A stretch of DNA of 64,000 nucleotides. Origin: Nocardia colli (GTDB taxonomy: Bacteria > Actinomycetota > Actinomycetes > Mycobacteriales > Mycobacteriaceae). The translations under genes and the position numbers were made by a program. The notes under the pieces were generated by a model, which did not search any database, was not told the DNA's origin, and saw nothing but the letters and a program-made list of their open reading frames with translations. The stretch lies in assembly GCF_008704205.1 (NCBI RefSeq), contig NZ_VXLC01000016.1, positions 62,001 to 126,000 on the forward strand. The letters are read 5' to 3'. This document shows positions 16,686 through 26,223 of the stretch, in pieces (within the stretch, counting starts at the first letter, position 1; every line of letters begins with the position of its first letter).

Positions 16686-17915
16686 ATGAAGGCGGGTTTC
16701 TCGGGTGCGGTCCACGGTGCGGCGGCCCATACGGTCTACCTCGATCATGCGGCCACCACACCGATGTTGCCTGCCGCGATCGAGGCGATGACGGCTGCGC
16801 TGGGCATCGTCGGCAACGCGTCGTCGCTGCACGGCTCCGGTCGCGCCGCCCGGCGGACGCTGGAGGAAGCGCGCGAATCGATCGCCGCCGACCTGGGCGC
16901 CCGGCCCTCGGAGGTCATCTTCACCTCCGGCGGGACCGAGAGCGACAATCTGGCGGTCAAGGGTATCTACTGGGCGCGTCGCGACGCCGACCCGCGCCGG
17001 ACCCGGATCGTGGTCAGCTCGGTCGAACATCACGCGGTGATCGACGCGGTCGAGTGGCTGGAACGGCACGAGGGCGCCCGGGTGACCTGGCTGCCGGTGG
17101 ACGACGAGGGCGTGGTCTCGCCGCGCGCGCTGCGCGCCGCGCTGTCCGCGAATCCCGACGATGTCGCGCTGGTGAGCGTCATGTGGGCCAACAACGAGGT
17201 CGGCAGCATCCAGCCGATCGGTGAATTGGCCGCCGTGGCACAGGAATTCGGCGTGCCCATGCATAGCGACGCGGTGCAGGCCGCGGCGCAGCTGCCGATC
17301 GACTTCGCCGCGAGCGGGTTGTCCGCGGCCAGCTTCGCCGGGCACAAGGTCGGCGGGCCGCACGGCGTCGGACTGTTGCTGCTCGGCAGGCAGGTGCCGT
17401 GTGTGCCGCTGCTGCACGGCGGCGGGCACGAACGCGACCTGCGTTCGGGCACCTCGGATACCGCGTCCGTGGTCGGCCTGGCCACCGCGCTGCACCAGAC
17501 CGCGACCGAATTGGCCACGCGCACCGCGGAATTGACCGCGCTGCGGGACGCGCTGATCGACGGCGTGCTGGCGATCGCGCCGGAGGCGGTGCTCAACGGC
17601 GCGCCCGGCGAGCGGCGACTGCCCGGCAACGTGCACTTCACGTTCCCCGGCTGCGAAGGCGATTCGCTGCTGATGCTGCTGGACGCGGCGGGGATCGAAT
17701 GTTCGACCGGTTCGGCGTGCACCGCGGGTGTCGCGTCGCCGAGCCACGTGTTGATCGCGATGGGTGTCGAACCGTGGCAGGCCCGCGGTTCGCTGCGTTT
17801 TTCGTTGGGGCACACCTCGACTCGCGCCGATGTGGACGCGCTGCTGGATGTGCTGCCCCAGGTTGTCGATCGGGCCAGGGCCGCGGGTCTGGCCGGTGCG
17901 AAGGGAGGTGTTTGA
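16686..17915 (+). CDS. iscS: Cysteine desulfurase
   Basis: PLP-dependent cysteine desulfurase of 409 residues (NifS/IscS class V aminotransferase fold) that releases sulfur from cysteine as an enzyme persulfide. It shows YLDHAATTP, the EHHA histidine, the PLP lysine in AGHKVGG (Lys221) and the catalytic cysteine in the mobile loop STGSACTAG (Cys345). It overlaps mnmA by one base (TGATG), as in mycobacteria (Rv3025c-Rv3024c). The tight coupling indicates that its main job is supplying persulfide sulfur to MnmA for tRNA thiolation, possibly also to Fe-S assembly. Confidence 0.95.
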   Translation: MKAGFSGAVHGAAAHTVYLDHAATTPMLPAAIEAMTAALGIVGNASSLHGSGRAARRTLEEARESIAADLGARPSEVIFTSGGTESDNLAVKGIYWARRDADPRRTRIVVSSVEHHAVIDAVEWLERHEGARVTWLPVDDEGVVSPRALRAALSANPDDVALVSVMWANNEVGSIQPIGELAAVAQEFGVPMHSDAVQAAAQLPIDFAASGLSAASFAGHKVGGPHGVGLLLLGRQVPCVPLLHGGGHERDLRSGTSDTASVVGLATALHQTATELATRTAELTALRDALIDGVLAIAPEAVLNGAPGERRLPGNVHFTFPGCEGDSLLMLLDAAGIECSTGSACTAGVASPSHVLIAMGVEPWQARGSLRFSLGHTSTRADVDALLDVLPQVVDRARAAGLAGAKGGV

Positions 17916-19039
17916 TGCGAGTACTCGCCGCGATGAGTGGTGGTGTTGATTCGGCGGTGGCGGCGGCACGTGCTGTCGACGCTGGTCACGAGGTGGTGGG
18001 CGTGCATCTGGCGCTGTCCGCGTCGCCGGGCACACTGCGCACCGGGTCGCGCGGTTGCTGCTCCAAGGAGGACGCCGGCGACGCCAGGCGGGCCGCCGAC
18101 GTGCTCGGGATCCCGTTCTACGTCTGGGATTTCGCCGACCGGTTCAAGGAAGACGTGATCGACGATTTCGTCGCCGCCTACGCGGCCGGCGAGACGCCGA
18201 ACCCGTGCCTGCGCTGCAACGAGAAGATCAAGTTCTCCGCCCTGGCCGATCGCGCGCTCGCGCTCGGCTTCGACGCCGTGGTCACCGGGCACTACGCGCG
18301 GCTCGACGACGGCGTGCTGCGCCGGGCCGTCGACGCCGACAAGGACCAGTCCTACGTGCTCGCCGTACTGAACGCGCAGCAGCTCTCGCGCGCGATGTTC
18401 CCGGTCGGGGACACCCCGAAGCCGCAGATTCGCGAGGAGGCCGCCGAACGTGGGCTGGCCGTCGCGAACAAGCCGGACAGCCACGACATCTGCTTCATTC
18501 CGTCCGGCGACACCCAGGCGTTCCTCGGCGCGAAGATCGGCATCCGGCCGGGTGCCGTGGTCGACGCGGACGGGCAGAAGCTCGCGGATCACGAAGGCGT
18601 GCACGGGTTCACCATCGGTCAGCGCAAGGGGCTCGGGCTGCCGGGTCCGGCCGCCGACGGCAAGCCGCGCTACGTGACCGGCATCGATCCCGACTCCGGG
18701 ACCGTGCGGGTCGGCTCGGTCGAGGACTTGCAGGTGTGGACCGTCGAGGCGGAACGCGCGATCTGGACCTCCGGCGTCACGCCGGAAGGACCGATCGAGT
18801 GCGTCGCGCAGGTGCGGGCGCACGGCGGCATGGCCTCCGCGGTGGCCGAGGCGGTCGGCGACGGCCTGATCGTCCGGTTGCGCGAGCCTTTGACCGGTGT
18901 CGCGCGCGGCCAGGCCGTGGTGCTGTATCGCCCGGATGAGCTGGGCGACTTGGTGATCGGCAGCGGGACCATCTCCGGGACCGGTGGGTCCGGCAGTGCG
19001 CCGGTCGGCAGCGACGCGGAGTCCGCAGCCACGCGGTGA
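17915..19039 (+). CDS. mnmA: tRNA-specific 2-thiouridylase
   Basis: MnmA/TrmU (374 residues) makes 2-thiouridine at the wobble base of Glu, Gln and Lys tRNAs. It has the ATP-pyrophosphatase P-loop SGGVDS (8-13) and the nucleophile NPCLRC (Cys98), with the persulfide-carrying cysteine in SHDICFIP (Cys193). The FTIGQRKGLG segment opens the central domain, and a beta-barrel forms the C-terminus. The ATG overlaps the iscS stop by one base, and AGGGAGG lies just upstream. Cys101 in the CLRC motif is an extra cysteine seen in actinobacterial members. The final 20 residues are Gly/Ser-rich and probably disordered. Confidence 0.96.
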   Translation: MRVLAAMSGGVDSAVAAARAVDAGHEVVGVHLALSASPGTLRTGSRGCCSKEDAGDARRAADVLGIPFYVWDFADRFKEDVIDDFVAAYAAGETPNPCLRCNEKIKFSALADRALALGFDAVVTGHYARLDDGVLRRAVDADKDQSYVLAVLNAQQLSRAMFPVGDTPKPQIREEAAERGLAVANKPDSHDICFIPSGDTQAFLGAKIGIRPGAVVDADGQKLADHEGVHGFTIGQRKGLGLPGPAADGKPRYVTGIDPDSGTVRVGSVEDLQVWTVEAERAIWTSGVTPEGPIECVAQVRAHGGMASAVAEAVGDGLIVRLREPLTGVARGQAVVLYRPDELGDLVIGSGTISGTGGSGSAPVGSDAESAATR

Positions 19040-19241
19040 GCTCGTCCTTCGTCTCGATGTGCGAGGGTTACCCGGAACCGACTGTCCCGCCGGCTCGCGC
19101 CGGTCGGCGAATCCGCCTGCCGCGCACACTGATCAGACCGCAACCGGGCTCCGGGTGCGCGCACCACGATCGATCGACGGAAGCTGACAACGGGTGTATC
19201 AGAACGCGAAAGGCACAGACATCGACGCAGCGGAGCAGCCG

Positions 19242-20285
19242 GTGAGCGGATTGCGCGGTGGCATCGCGACCGGCGTCGGCTCCTGGCCGGGCACCGATGC
19301 CCGCGAGGCCGCCACCACCGTGCTCGGCGAACTGCCGGATCTGCCGCACCTGGTGGAACTTCCGGCGCGCGGCCCCGGCGCGGACATGATCGGGCGGATG
19401 TCGGCGCTGCTGGTCGACATGCGTTTCGACACCACGACGCGGGGTTATCGGCTCGCCCCGCGGCCAGGGGGAGTGTCTCGACGTGCCCGGGATCTGCTCC
19501 GCGGTGACCTCGATGCGCTCGAAGAAGCCTGGGAGACAGCAGGTTTGGCTGGCTCCGGGCGCCCGATCAAGCTGCAGGTGGCCGGTCCGCTGACCCTCGC
19601 CGCGCAGGTCGAACTGCCCAACGGACATCTGGCGCTCACCGATCCCGGTGCGCTGCGCGATCTTTCGGAATCCCTCGCCGAAGGACTGGTGACGCACGTC
19701 ACCGAGGTCCGCAGGCGGCTCGGCGCGGAAGTCCTTCTGCAACTGGACGAACCGTCCCTCACCGCCGTCCTCGAAGGCTCCCTGAGCGCCGTCAGCATGC
19801 TCGACAGCGTGCGCGCGCTGCCCGAACCCGAAGCCCTCACCATCCTGGACCGGGTCATCGCCACCCAGTCCGCCCCCGTCCTCGTCCACAGCTGCGCCGA
19901 TTCCCCCGCGCTGCCCTTCCTCCGCAAAAGCACCGCCGCCGCAATCGGTTTCGACCTCGCCACGATCGCCACCCGCGACCTCGACAGCATCGGCGAACTC
20001 CTCGACGCCGGCAAACCCCTCCTCCTCGGCCTGATCCCCACCACCGCCCCCGCCGTCCCACCGACCTGGCGCGACATCGCCGAACCCGGCGTCCGCCTCA
20101 TCGACCGCCTCGGCTTCCCCCGCCGTACCCTGTCCACCCAAATCCTGGTGACCCCCGCCTGCGGCCTGGGCTCCACTCCCCTCCCGTGGGCCCGCAAAGC
20201 CACCTCCCTCGCGACCGAGGTAGCCCGCGCCTACGCCGAAGACCCCGACTCGCTCACCTTCGACGAACCCTCCGGCGTCGCCTGA
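19242..20285 (+). CDS. MetE C-terminal-like (cobalamin-independent methionine synthase) protein, Rv3015c-like
   Basis: About 347 residues, the size of a single TIM-barrel of the UROD/MetE-like superfamily and half the length of MetE. Zinc-ligand positions of MetE appear kept: HSC (His216, Cys218) and a late cysteine in TPACGLG (Cys307). Related short proteins (archaeal MetE, core MetE) methylate homocysteine from non-folate donors, but substrate use here is unknown. Start: the GTG at 19242 has GGAG six bases upstream; a GTG at 19194 would add 16 residues without a good site. It lies between mnmA and ligA as in mycobacteria. Confidence 0.88.
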   Translation: MSGLRGGIATGVGSWPGTDAREAATTVLGELPDLPHLVELPARGPGADMIGRMSALLVDMRFDTTTRGYRLAPRPGGVSRRARDLLRGDLDALEEAWETAGLAGSGRPIKLQVAGPLTLAAQVELPNGHLALTDPGALRDLSESLAEGLVTHVTEVRRRLGAEVLLQLDEPSLTAVLEGSLSAVSMLDSVRALPEPEALTILDRVIATQSAPVLVHSCADSPALPFLRKSTAAAIGFDLATIATRDLDSIGELLDAGKPLLLGLIPTTAPAVPPTWRDIAEPGVRLIDRLGFPRRTLSTQILVTPACGLGSTPLPWARKATSLATEVARAYAEDPDSLTFDEPSGVA

Positions 20286-20395
20286 GCTTCGCGTCCCGCC
20301 GGTCGGCCGACCAGCTCGGTCGGCGCTGCGATCAGTGCGGCGACGTGCGGTAACACTGCCGGGAGATGTCGGTGGGCTGCGCTAATGTGCGTTGG

Positions 20396-22528
20396 GTGAG
20401 TGACAGCGGTGCGGTGAACAATGAGGCGGGCGCGGTGGCGGCGGCTACGGCGGAACAGCGCGTCGAGTGGCAGCGACTGGCGGACGAGGTGCGTGAGCAT
20501 CAGTTCCGGTATTACGTGCGCGACGCACCGATCATCACCGACGGTGAGTTCGACACGTTGCTGCGGCGGTTGCAGGCGATGGAGGAGGAGCATCCCGATC
20601 TGCTCACTCCGGATTCGCCGACGCAACTGGTCGGCGGCGGGTTCGCGACGGACTTCACCGCGGTCGACCATCTCGAGCGGATGTTGTCGCTGGACAACGT
20701 GTTCGACTTCGACGAGCTGCGCACCTGGGCGACCCGGGTAGAGGTCGAGACCGGGTCCGGCCTGCACTATCTGTGCGAGGTGAAGATCGACGGGGTCGCG
20801 CTGAACCTGGTGTACGAGAACGGGCGGCTGGTGCGCGGCGCCACCCGCGGTGACGGGCGGACCGGCGAGGACGTCACGCTCAACGCGCGCACCATCGACG
20901 ACATCCCCGGCGAGCTGACGCCCACCGACGAGTTCCCCGTGCCGACGCTGCTCGAGGTGCGCGGCGAGGCGTACATGCGGCTGGAGGATTTCGAGACGCT
21001 CAACGCCTCGATCGTGGCCGAAGGCAAACCGCCGTACGCCAATCCGCGCAACACCGCGGCGGGCTCGCTGCGGCAGAAGGATCCGTCGGTCACCGCGCGT
21101 CGCCGGCTGCGGATGATCTGTCACGGATTCGGCCGGATCGAGGGATACGCGCCGGCCTCGCAGCACGAGGCGTACCGCGCGCTGGCCGCCTGGGGTCTGC
21201 CGGTGTCCGAGCACACCAAGCTGGTGCAGGGCATCGATGCCGTCATCGAGCGCGTCGAATACTGGGGCGTGCATCGCCACGACATCGAGCACGAGATCGA
21301 CGGCCAGGTGATCAAGGTCGACGAGATGGCGTTGCAGCGTCGCCTCGGCTCCACCTCGCGGGCCCCGCGCTGGGCGATCGCCTACAAGTACCCGCCGGAA
21401 GAGGCGACCACCAAGCTGCTGAACATCGAGGTGAACGTCGGCCGCACCGGCCGGGTCACCCCGTTCGCGGTGATGGAACCGGTCACCATCGCCGGCTCGA
21501 CCGTCTCGATGGCCACCCTGCACAACGCCTCCGAGGTCAAGCGCAAGGGCGTGCTGATCGGCGACACGGTCACCATCCGCAAGGCGGGCGATGTGATCCC
21601 GGAGGTGCTCGGCCCGGTGGTCGACGCCCGCACCGGCGCCGAGCACGAATTCGTGATGCCGACCCATTGCCCGGCCTGCGGCACCGAATTGGCGCCGCAG
21701 AAGGAGGGCGACGCGGACATCCGCTGCCCCAACCAGCAGTTCTGCCCGGCTCAGCTGCGCGAGCGGGTGTTCCACGTCGCCGGTCGCGGCGCGTTCGACA
21801 TCGAATCGCTCGGCTACGAGGCCGCCAACGACCTGCTGAAGTCGAACGCGATCACCGACGAGGGCGACCTGTTCGACCTCGACGAGGCGACCCTGCTGAC
21901 CACCACGCTGTTCGCCAACAAGGACGGCGAGCTGTCCGCCAACGGAAAGCGCCTGCTGGAAAACCTGGACGCGGCCAAGAACCGGCCGCTGTGGCGGGTG
22001 CTCGTCGCGCTGTCCATCCGGCACGTCGGCCCCACCGCGGCCCGGATCCTCGCCCGCGAGTTCGGCAGCCTCGACCGGATCCAGAACGCCTCGGTCGAAG
22101 AACTCGCCGCCGCGGACGGCGTCGGACCCACCATCGCCGCCGCGGTCGCGGAATGGTTCACCGTCAACTGGCATCACGAGATCGTGGACAAGTGGCGCGA
22201 CGCCGGCGTGCGGATGGCCGACGAACGTGACGAGTCCATCGAGCGCACCCTGGAGGGCCTGTCCATCGTGGTGACCGGCTCGCTGGAAGGGTTCTCCCGC
22301 GACGGAGCCAAGGAGGCGATCCTGATCCGCGGCGGTAAGGCCGCGGGGTCGGTGTCGAAGAAGACGGCATTCGTGGTGATCGGTGACTCGCCGGGCACGA
22401 AGGCCGCGAAGGCGGAGGAACTCGGCGTGCCGATCCTCGACGAAGACGGATTCCGATTGCTGCTGGAATCCGGCCCGGAGGCGGTGACGCCGGCGACGGC
22501 CAGCGACGATGCCGCGGCGGAAGAGTAA
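20396..22528 (+). CDS. ligA: NAD-dependent DNA ligase
   Basis: LigA joins nicks in DNA during replication and repair using NAD+. Domains run in the usual order: Ia (about 15-70), the adenylation domain with KxDG motif CEVKIDGVALNL (Lys130 from this start), the OB-fold (TGRVTPFAVMEPV), a Cys4 zinc finger (CPACG...CPNQQFC), helix-hairpin-helix repeats and a C-terminal BRCT domain (LSIVVTGSLEGFSRDGAKEAI). GTG at 20396 is preferred. ATG at 20366, with GGGAG directly abutting it, is possible and adds ten residues. Length is about 710 residues, normal for actinobacteria. Confidence 0.97.
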   Translation: MSDSGAVNNEAGAVAAATAEQRVEWQRLADEVREHQFRYYVRDAPIITDGEFDTLLRRLQAMEEEHPDLLTPDSPTQLVGGGFATDFTAVDHLERMLSLDNVFDFDELRTWATRVEVETGSGLHYLCEVKIDGVALNLVYENGRLVRGATRGDGRTGEDVTLNARTIDDIPGELTPTDEFPVPTLLEVRGEAYMRLEDFETLNASIVAEGKPPYANPRNTAAGSLRQKDPSVTARRRLRMICHGFGRIEGYAPASQHEAYRALAAWGLPVSEHTKLVQGIDAVIERVEYWGVHRHDIEHEIDGQVIKVDEMALQRRLGSTSRAPRWAIAYKYPPEEATTKLLNIEVNVGRTGRVTPFAVMEPVTIAGSTVSMATLHNASEVKRKGVLIGDTVTIRKAGDVIPEVLGPVVDARTGAEHEFVMPTHCPACGTELAPQKEGDADIRCPNQQFCPAQLRERVFHVAGRGAFDIESLGYEAANDLLKSNAITDEGDLFDLDEATLLTTTLFANKDGELSANGKRLLENLDAAKNRPLWRVLVALSIRHVGPTAARILAREFGSLDRIQNASVEELAAADGVGPTIAAAVAEWFTVNWHHEIVDKWRDAGVRMADERDESIERTLEGLSIVVTGSLEGFSRDGAKEAILIRGGKAAGSVSKKTAFVVIGDSPGTKAAKAEELGVPILDEDGFRLLLESGPEAVTPATASDDAAAEE

Positions 22529-22564
22529 GCGAGCAGGCGGTATTCGCCGGCCGGCGAACAGTGC

Positions 22565-22595
22565 TTGACCTGAACTTCACTTCAGGTATGAGGAT
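22565..22595 (+). promoter_or_regulatory. MerR/SoxR-type promoter for the SDR-QueA-like operon
   Basis: ACCTGAA-CTTCAC-TTCAGGT (22568-22587) is a perfect inverted repeat placed between TTGACC (22565-22570) and a -10-like GAGGAT (22590-22595), a 19-bp spacing. An overlong spacer filled by a dyad is the hallmark of promoters activated by MerR-family proteins, and the dyad resembles SoxR boxes. No MerR gene lies nearby, so the regulator would act in trans. Confidence 0.65.
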
Positions 22596-22625
22596 GGGCG
22601 GGTAGGCAACTACCAGGAGGTGCTC

Positions 22626-23321
22626 ATGTCTCGTCCCACCGCACTGATCACCGGCGCGTCCGCCGGATTCGGGCTGGCGCTCAGTCGCGCACTCGTCCAA
22701 CGCGGTTGGCGAGTGATCGGCACCGGCCGTCGCGCCGATCGGCTGGCGCAGGCAGCCGAGGAACTCGGCGCCGCGTTCATCGCGATCCCCGGCGATGTCA
22801 CCGATCCGGCGCACCGCGCGCTGCTGGCCGAAACCGCAAGCAGCGCGGGGGAACTCGCGCTGGTCGTGAACAACGCGAGCCGGCTCGGCCCGAGCCCGCT
22901 GGCCCGCCTCGCCGACTATCCGCTCGACGAACTCGAATTGGTCTACCGGACGAACGTCCTCGCCCCGCTCGCGGTCGTGCAGTTCGCACTGCCGCTGCTG
23001 GCGCCCGGCGGCAGCGTGGTCAACATCAGCTCCGACGCCGCGCTCGAGCCGTATCCCGAATGGGGCGGCTACGGTTCATCGAAGGCCGCGCTCGATCAAC
23101 TCACCGCGATCCTCGGCGCCGAGCATCCGGACGTGTCGATCTACGCGTTCGATCCCGGCGACATGCGCACCGAGATGCACCAGGCCGCGTTCCCCGGTGA
23201 CGACATCTCCGACCGGCCCCAACCCGACACGGTGGTGCCCGCGCTGCTGCGGCTACTGCAGGAGAAACCCAAGAACGCGCGTTATGCCGCAGCCGATTTC
23301 GCGGTGGGGCACGCCTCATGA
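22626..23321 (+). CDS. Short-chain dehydrogenase/reductase
   Basis: Classical SDR, 231 residues: cofactor loop TGASAGFG near the N-terminus with Arg in TGRRADRL (NADP preference), NNAS, and catalytic Ser in VNISSDA with YxxxK as YGSSKAA. A typical C-terminal lid is short. AGGAGG lies five bases before the ATG at 22626. The last bases overlap the following QueA-like gene (ATGA), so the two products are made together and may act on one pathway. Transcription probably starts at the MerR-type promoter just upstream. Substrate unknown. Confidence 0.9.
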   Translation: MSRPTALITGASAGFGLALSRALVQRGWRVIGTGRRADRLAQAAEELGAAFIAIPGDVTDPAHRALLAETASSAGELALVVNNASRLGPSPLARLADYPLDELELVYRTNVLAPLAVVQFALPLLAPGGSVVNISSDAALEPYPEWGGYGSSKAALDQLTAILGAEHPDVSIYAFDPGDMRTEMHQAAFPGDDISDRPQPDTVVPALLRLLQEKPKNARYAAADFAVGHAS

Positions 23322-24352
23322 CGGTCACGCTGGCGCAGCGCTCCTTCATCCTGCCGCCCGAACGCAATGCCGTCGCCCCACCGGAGGCGCGCGGCCTCGC
23401 CCGCGACGAGGTCCGGCTTCTGGTCGCCGGAGATCACCTCACGCACGCGCAATTCCGCGAGCTGCCGCGGCATCTGACGCCGGGTGACCTTGTGGTGGTG
23501 AACAATTCGGCGACCCTCGCCGCCGCGGTCGACGGCCGGATGGAAGGCACGCCGATCGCGCTGCACTTCGCGACGTGGCTGGACGACGGCGGCTGGGTGG
23601 TGGAGGTCCGCACGACCTCACGCACTCCCTATCCCGCAGAACAGCTTTCGGCCGGAATGGTCATTCAGCTACCGGAGGGCGCGCGAGCCACGCTCCGCGC
23701 GCCGTGGCTGCCCGGAGCCCGCCGGCTGTGGATCGTCGATGTCACCACCGACCCACGGTGCCTGCTGGACGTTTACGGCTACCCGATCACCTATTCGTAT
23801 GTGCCGCAACGCTGGTCCGCGTCCTACTACTCGACGGTCTTCGGTCGCATCCCGGGCAGTGCGGAAATGCCCAGCGCGGCAAGGCCGTTCACCGAACGCC
23901 TGGTTCTCGATCTGATCGCGGCCGGCGTCGGGATCGCGCCGATCACTCTGCACACCGGCGTCTCCTCACCGGAGGCGGGCGAACCGCCGAGCCCAGAACG
24001 CTTCACGGTCTCGGATTCGACCGCCCGCACGGTGAACGATGCGAAGGCGGCGGGCGGACGCGTCATCGCCGTCGGCACCACGGTCACCCGGGCACTGGAA
24101 TCCGCCGCCGACGAGTCGGGTCGCGTTCAGGCCGCACAGGGCTGGACCGAGCTGGTGCTCGGCAAGGATCGCCCGGCGCACGTGGTCGACGGGCTGATCA
24201 CCGGCTGGCACGCGCCCGGTGCGTCACATCTGGATCTGCTGGTCGCCGTGGCGGGCGAGGCTACCGTCCACGAGGCGTATTCGGCCGCGCTGGACACCGG
24301 TTACCTCTGGCACGAGTTCGGCGACAGCGCGTTGCTCCTGCGCGGGCGGTAG
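23318..24352 (+). CDS. QueA-like S-adenosylmethionine ribosyltransferase-isomerase homologue
   Basis: 344-residue member of the QueA family (PF02547). QueA transfers the ribosyl part of SAM to 7-aminomethyl-7-deazaguanine in tRNA. Visible family features are PGDLVVVNNSATLAA, the YSTVFGRIPGSAE region, and GGRVIAVGTTVTRALESA. The usual APTAGLHF active-site motif is replaced by MPSAARPF, and no queuosine genes (queC, D, E, F, tgt) accompany it. It is coupled to an SDR by a four-base overlap. I infer a diverged enzyme that may use SAM for ribosyl transfer to another acceptor; canonical queuosine synthesis is unlikely from this context. Confidence 0.82.
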   Translation: MTVTLAQRSFILPPERNAVAPPEARGLARDEVRLLVAGDHLTHAQFRELPRHLTPGDLVVVNNSATLAAAVDGRMEGTPIALHFATWLDDGGWVVEVRTTSRTPYPAEQLSAGMVIQLPEGARATLRAPWLPGARRLWIVDVTTDPRCLLDVYGYPITYSYVPQRWSASYYSTVFGRIPGSAEMPSAARPFTERLVLDLIAAGVGIAPITLHTGVSSPEAGEPPSPERFTVSDSTARTVNDAKAAGGRVIAVGTTVTRALESAADESGRVQAAQGWTELVLGKDRPAHVVDGLITGWHAPGASHLDLLVAVAGEATVHEAYSAALDTGYLWHEFGDSALLLRGR

Positions 24353-24364
24353 TGGCCGAGCGGG

Positions 24365-24712
24365 TCAGTTCGGGGTGACGGACACGGTGGCGCTCTGCTG
24401 CCCCGCGATGACGAACCGGCCGCAGCTCCCGTTGCTCAGCTCGTGCCGGGTGGTGACGATCTGCTTCTTGTAGTTCAGGTAGCCGGCCTCCGCGACCACG
24501 TCGGCGCCCGTCATCGAGCACACCTTCGAGATCGTCTCGGCGCTGTAGGTCGCGGTCCCCGTCTGACAGCGGGGTTCGGCGTTGGCGAAGAAGATGCGCG
24601 CGGAGCCGTCGGCGCAGGTCTCGGCGGCGGCGTGCGGAGCGACCGCCACTACCGACCCCAAGGCGATGGCGCCGGCGATGGAGCTTCGGATTACCAGACG
24701 ACGAACCGTCAT
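24365..24712 (-). CDS. Small secreted protein with four cysteines
   Basis: Unrecognised exported protein of 115 residues from the ATG at 24712. The signal peptide has a twin-arginine-free start (MTVRRLVIRSS), a hydrophobic core IAGAIALGSVVAVA and a likely cleavage after PHAAA. The mature part of about 85 residues has four cysteines (ETCADG, PRCQT, KVCSM, GSCGRF), consistent with two disulfides. A GGGTAA site precedes the ATG; an upstream in-frame ATG at 24724 has no ribosome site. It converges with the QueA-like gene, 12 bases apart. No function can be assigned. Confidence 0.78.
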   Translation of the reverse strand: MTVRRLVIRSSIAGAIALGSVVAVAPHAAAETCADGSARIFFANAEPRCQTGTATYSAETISKVCSMTGADVVAEAGYLNYKKQIVTTRHELSNGSCGRFVIAGQQSATVSVTPN

Positions 24713-24939
24713 ATCGTTACCCATCAGTTTCGAACGTTTGCAGCAAGAACGGCACACGAACAAGTCGTGGCGTCCAGCATGCTAACCCGTAACCAGCGTC
24801 TTTGTCGGACGATCCGCTCGTACCACCCGGCAGTGCTCGTGCTATGCGCATCGGCTATCAATCCTTCTCGCGCCGTTCGGTGTGGCATCCGGCAAGCCCT
24901 GCTGTCGCGGCGTGGCGGCCGGGACGAAAGGATGGCGGG

Positions 24940-26184
24940 ATGCTGCGCAGTTTTCAGGTGACGAATCACAGATCGCTGGCCGAGGAGCAGGAACTACGGC
25001 TGACCAAGGGCGGGGGACCGGTGGCGGTGCCGGTGACCGCGATCCACGGTTCCGCCGCGGCGGGCAAGACGAACCTGATCGACGCGCTCGCACAGATGCG
25101 CGACGCGGTGCTGCATTCGGTGACCGGCTGGGACCCCTACGCCGGACCGGCCCGGTCGCCACACCTCGGATTCCCGGACCGCCCTTCGGAATTCGTGGCC
25201 GGCTTCGTCGCCGAGGGCGTGCCCTACACCTACGGTTTCCGGCTCGACAACGCCGATGTGACCGCCGAGTGGCTCTACACCCAGCCCCGCTCGCGCAAGC
25301 GAATCGTGTTCGAGCGCAACGGCGAACAGATCAAGATCGGCCCGATGTTCGAGGCGGCGCGCTACGGGATCGCCGCGCTGGTGCCGCTGGTGCGGCCGAA
25401 TGCGTTGCTGCTCAGTCTCGCCGGGCAGATGTACGCCGACGCGCTGGTGCCCGCGTACCGCTGGTTCGAGTCGATGCTGGAGGTGCAGCTCGGCCCCGCC
25501 GACCCCACCGCCATCGCGCATCGACTAGGTGGTCACATCTCTCGCTCGCCGGAGAACGCCGCGCGCCTGCTCATGCTGCTGCGCACCGCCGAGCTCGGCA
25601 TCACCGATCTGCTCATCGCCGAGAACGACCCGATGTACGCGGACTACCTGCGCGACCTGGACGCCGACATCGCCGCGCTGGGCAAGCAGATCGAACTGTG
25701 CGCCACCTCGCCCGACTTCGCCGACCGGATGTTGCAGGAGAACGGCTTCACCCCCGTGCTGCTGGAGCGCGAGCTGACCAACCTGAAGGCCGCCAGGGAC
25801 GCCCTGTACACGCGGATGGTCGCGCGGCGTGGGGTCGGCCTCGGCCTGGTGCACGACGGCATCGCCAACCCGTTCGATATCACCGACGAATCCACCGCGA
25901 CCCAGTCGCTGCTGCGCGTGCTGCCGACCATGCTGGACGCGCTCGACTCCGGCCGCGTCCTGGCCATCGACGACATCGGCGCGCACCTGCCCGCCGAGGA
26001 AACCGATCGCCTGATCCAGCTGTTCCAGAACCCGGAAACCAATTCCCAAGGCGCTCAACTGATCTACACCACGAACAACCGCGCGCTGATCGATCGGAGC
26101 AACGGGCGGTCCTCGCGCACCCGCAGCGCGGTCTGGCAGGTCCGCCGCACCGAACACGGCACGAGCGAGCTCGCCACGGTGTAG
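24940..26184 (+). CDS. Orphan AAA15-type ATPase (RloC/AbiL-like)
   Basis: 414-residue SMC/RecF-like ATPase of the COG1106 type. The N-terminal strand LRSFQVTNHRSLAEEQ leads to Walker A HGSAAAGKTNLID (37-44). A coiled segment follows (ADIAALGKQIEL, ELTNLKAARDALY), then a Walker B-like VLAIDDIGAHLPAEET at about 340 and a switch TTNN. Family members include abortive-infection and anticodon-nuclease partners, but many are chromosomal orphans. GGATGG precedes the ATG at 24940. No methylase, nuclease or toxin gene adjoins it. The Walker B has DD, not DE, which may weaken hydrolysis. Confidence 0.83.
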   Translation: MLRSFQVTNHRSLAEEQELRLTKGGGPVAVPVTAIHGSAAAGKTNLIDALAQMRDAVLHSVTGWDPYAGPARSPHLGFPDRPSEFVAGFVAEGVPYTYGFRLDNADVTAEWLYTQPRSRKRIVFERNGEQIKIGPMFEAARYGIAALVPLVRPNALLLSLAGQMYADALVPAYRWFESMLEVQLGPADPTAIAHRLGGHISRSPENAARLLMLLRTAELGITDLLIAENDPMYADYLRDLDADIAALGKQIELCATSPDFADRMLQENGFTPVLLERELTNLKAARDALYTRMVARRGVGLGLVHDGIANPFDITDESTATQSLLRVLPTMLDALDSGRVLAIDDIGAHLPAEETDRLIQLFQNPETNSQGAQLIYTTNNRALIDRSNGRSSRTRSAVWQVRRTEHGTSELATV

Positions 26185-26223
26185 CTGCGCGTTCGGCACG
26201 GCCGGGCGCAATAGCATGGGGCC

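Noticed and set aside
20231..22177. 648-residue minus-strand frame opposite ligA
   Set aside because: Antisense shadow of ligA, whose ligase motifs are clear on the plus strand.
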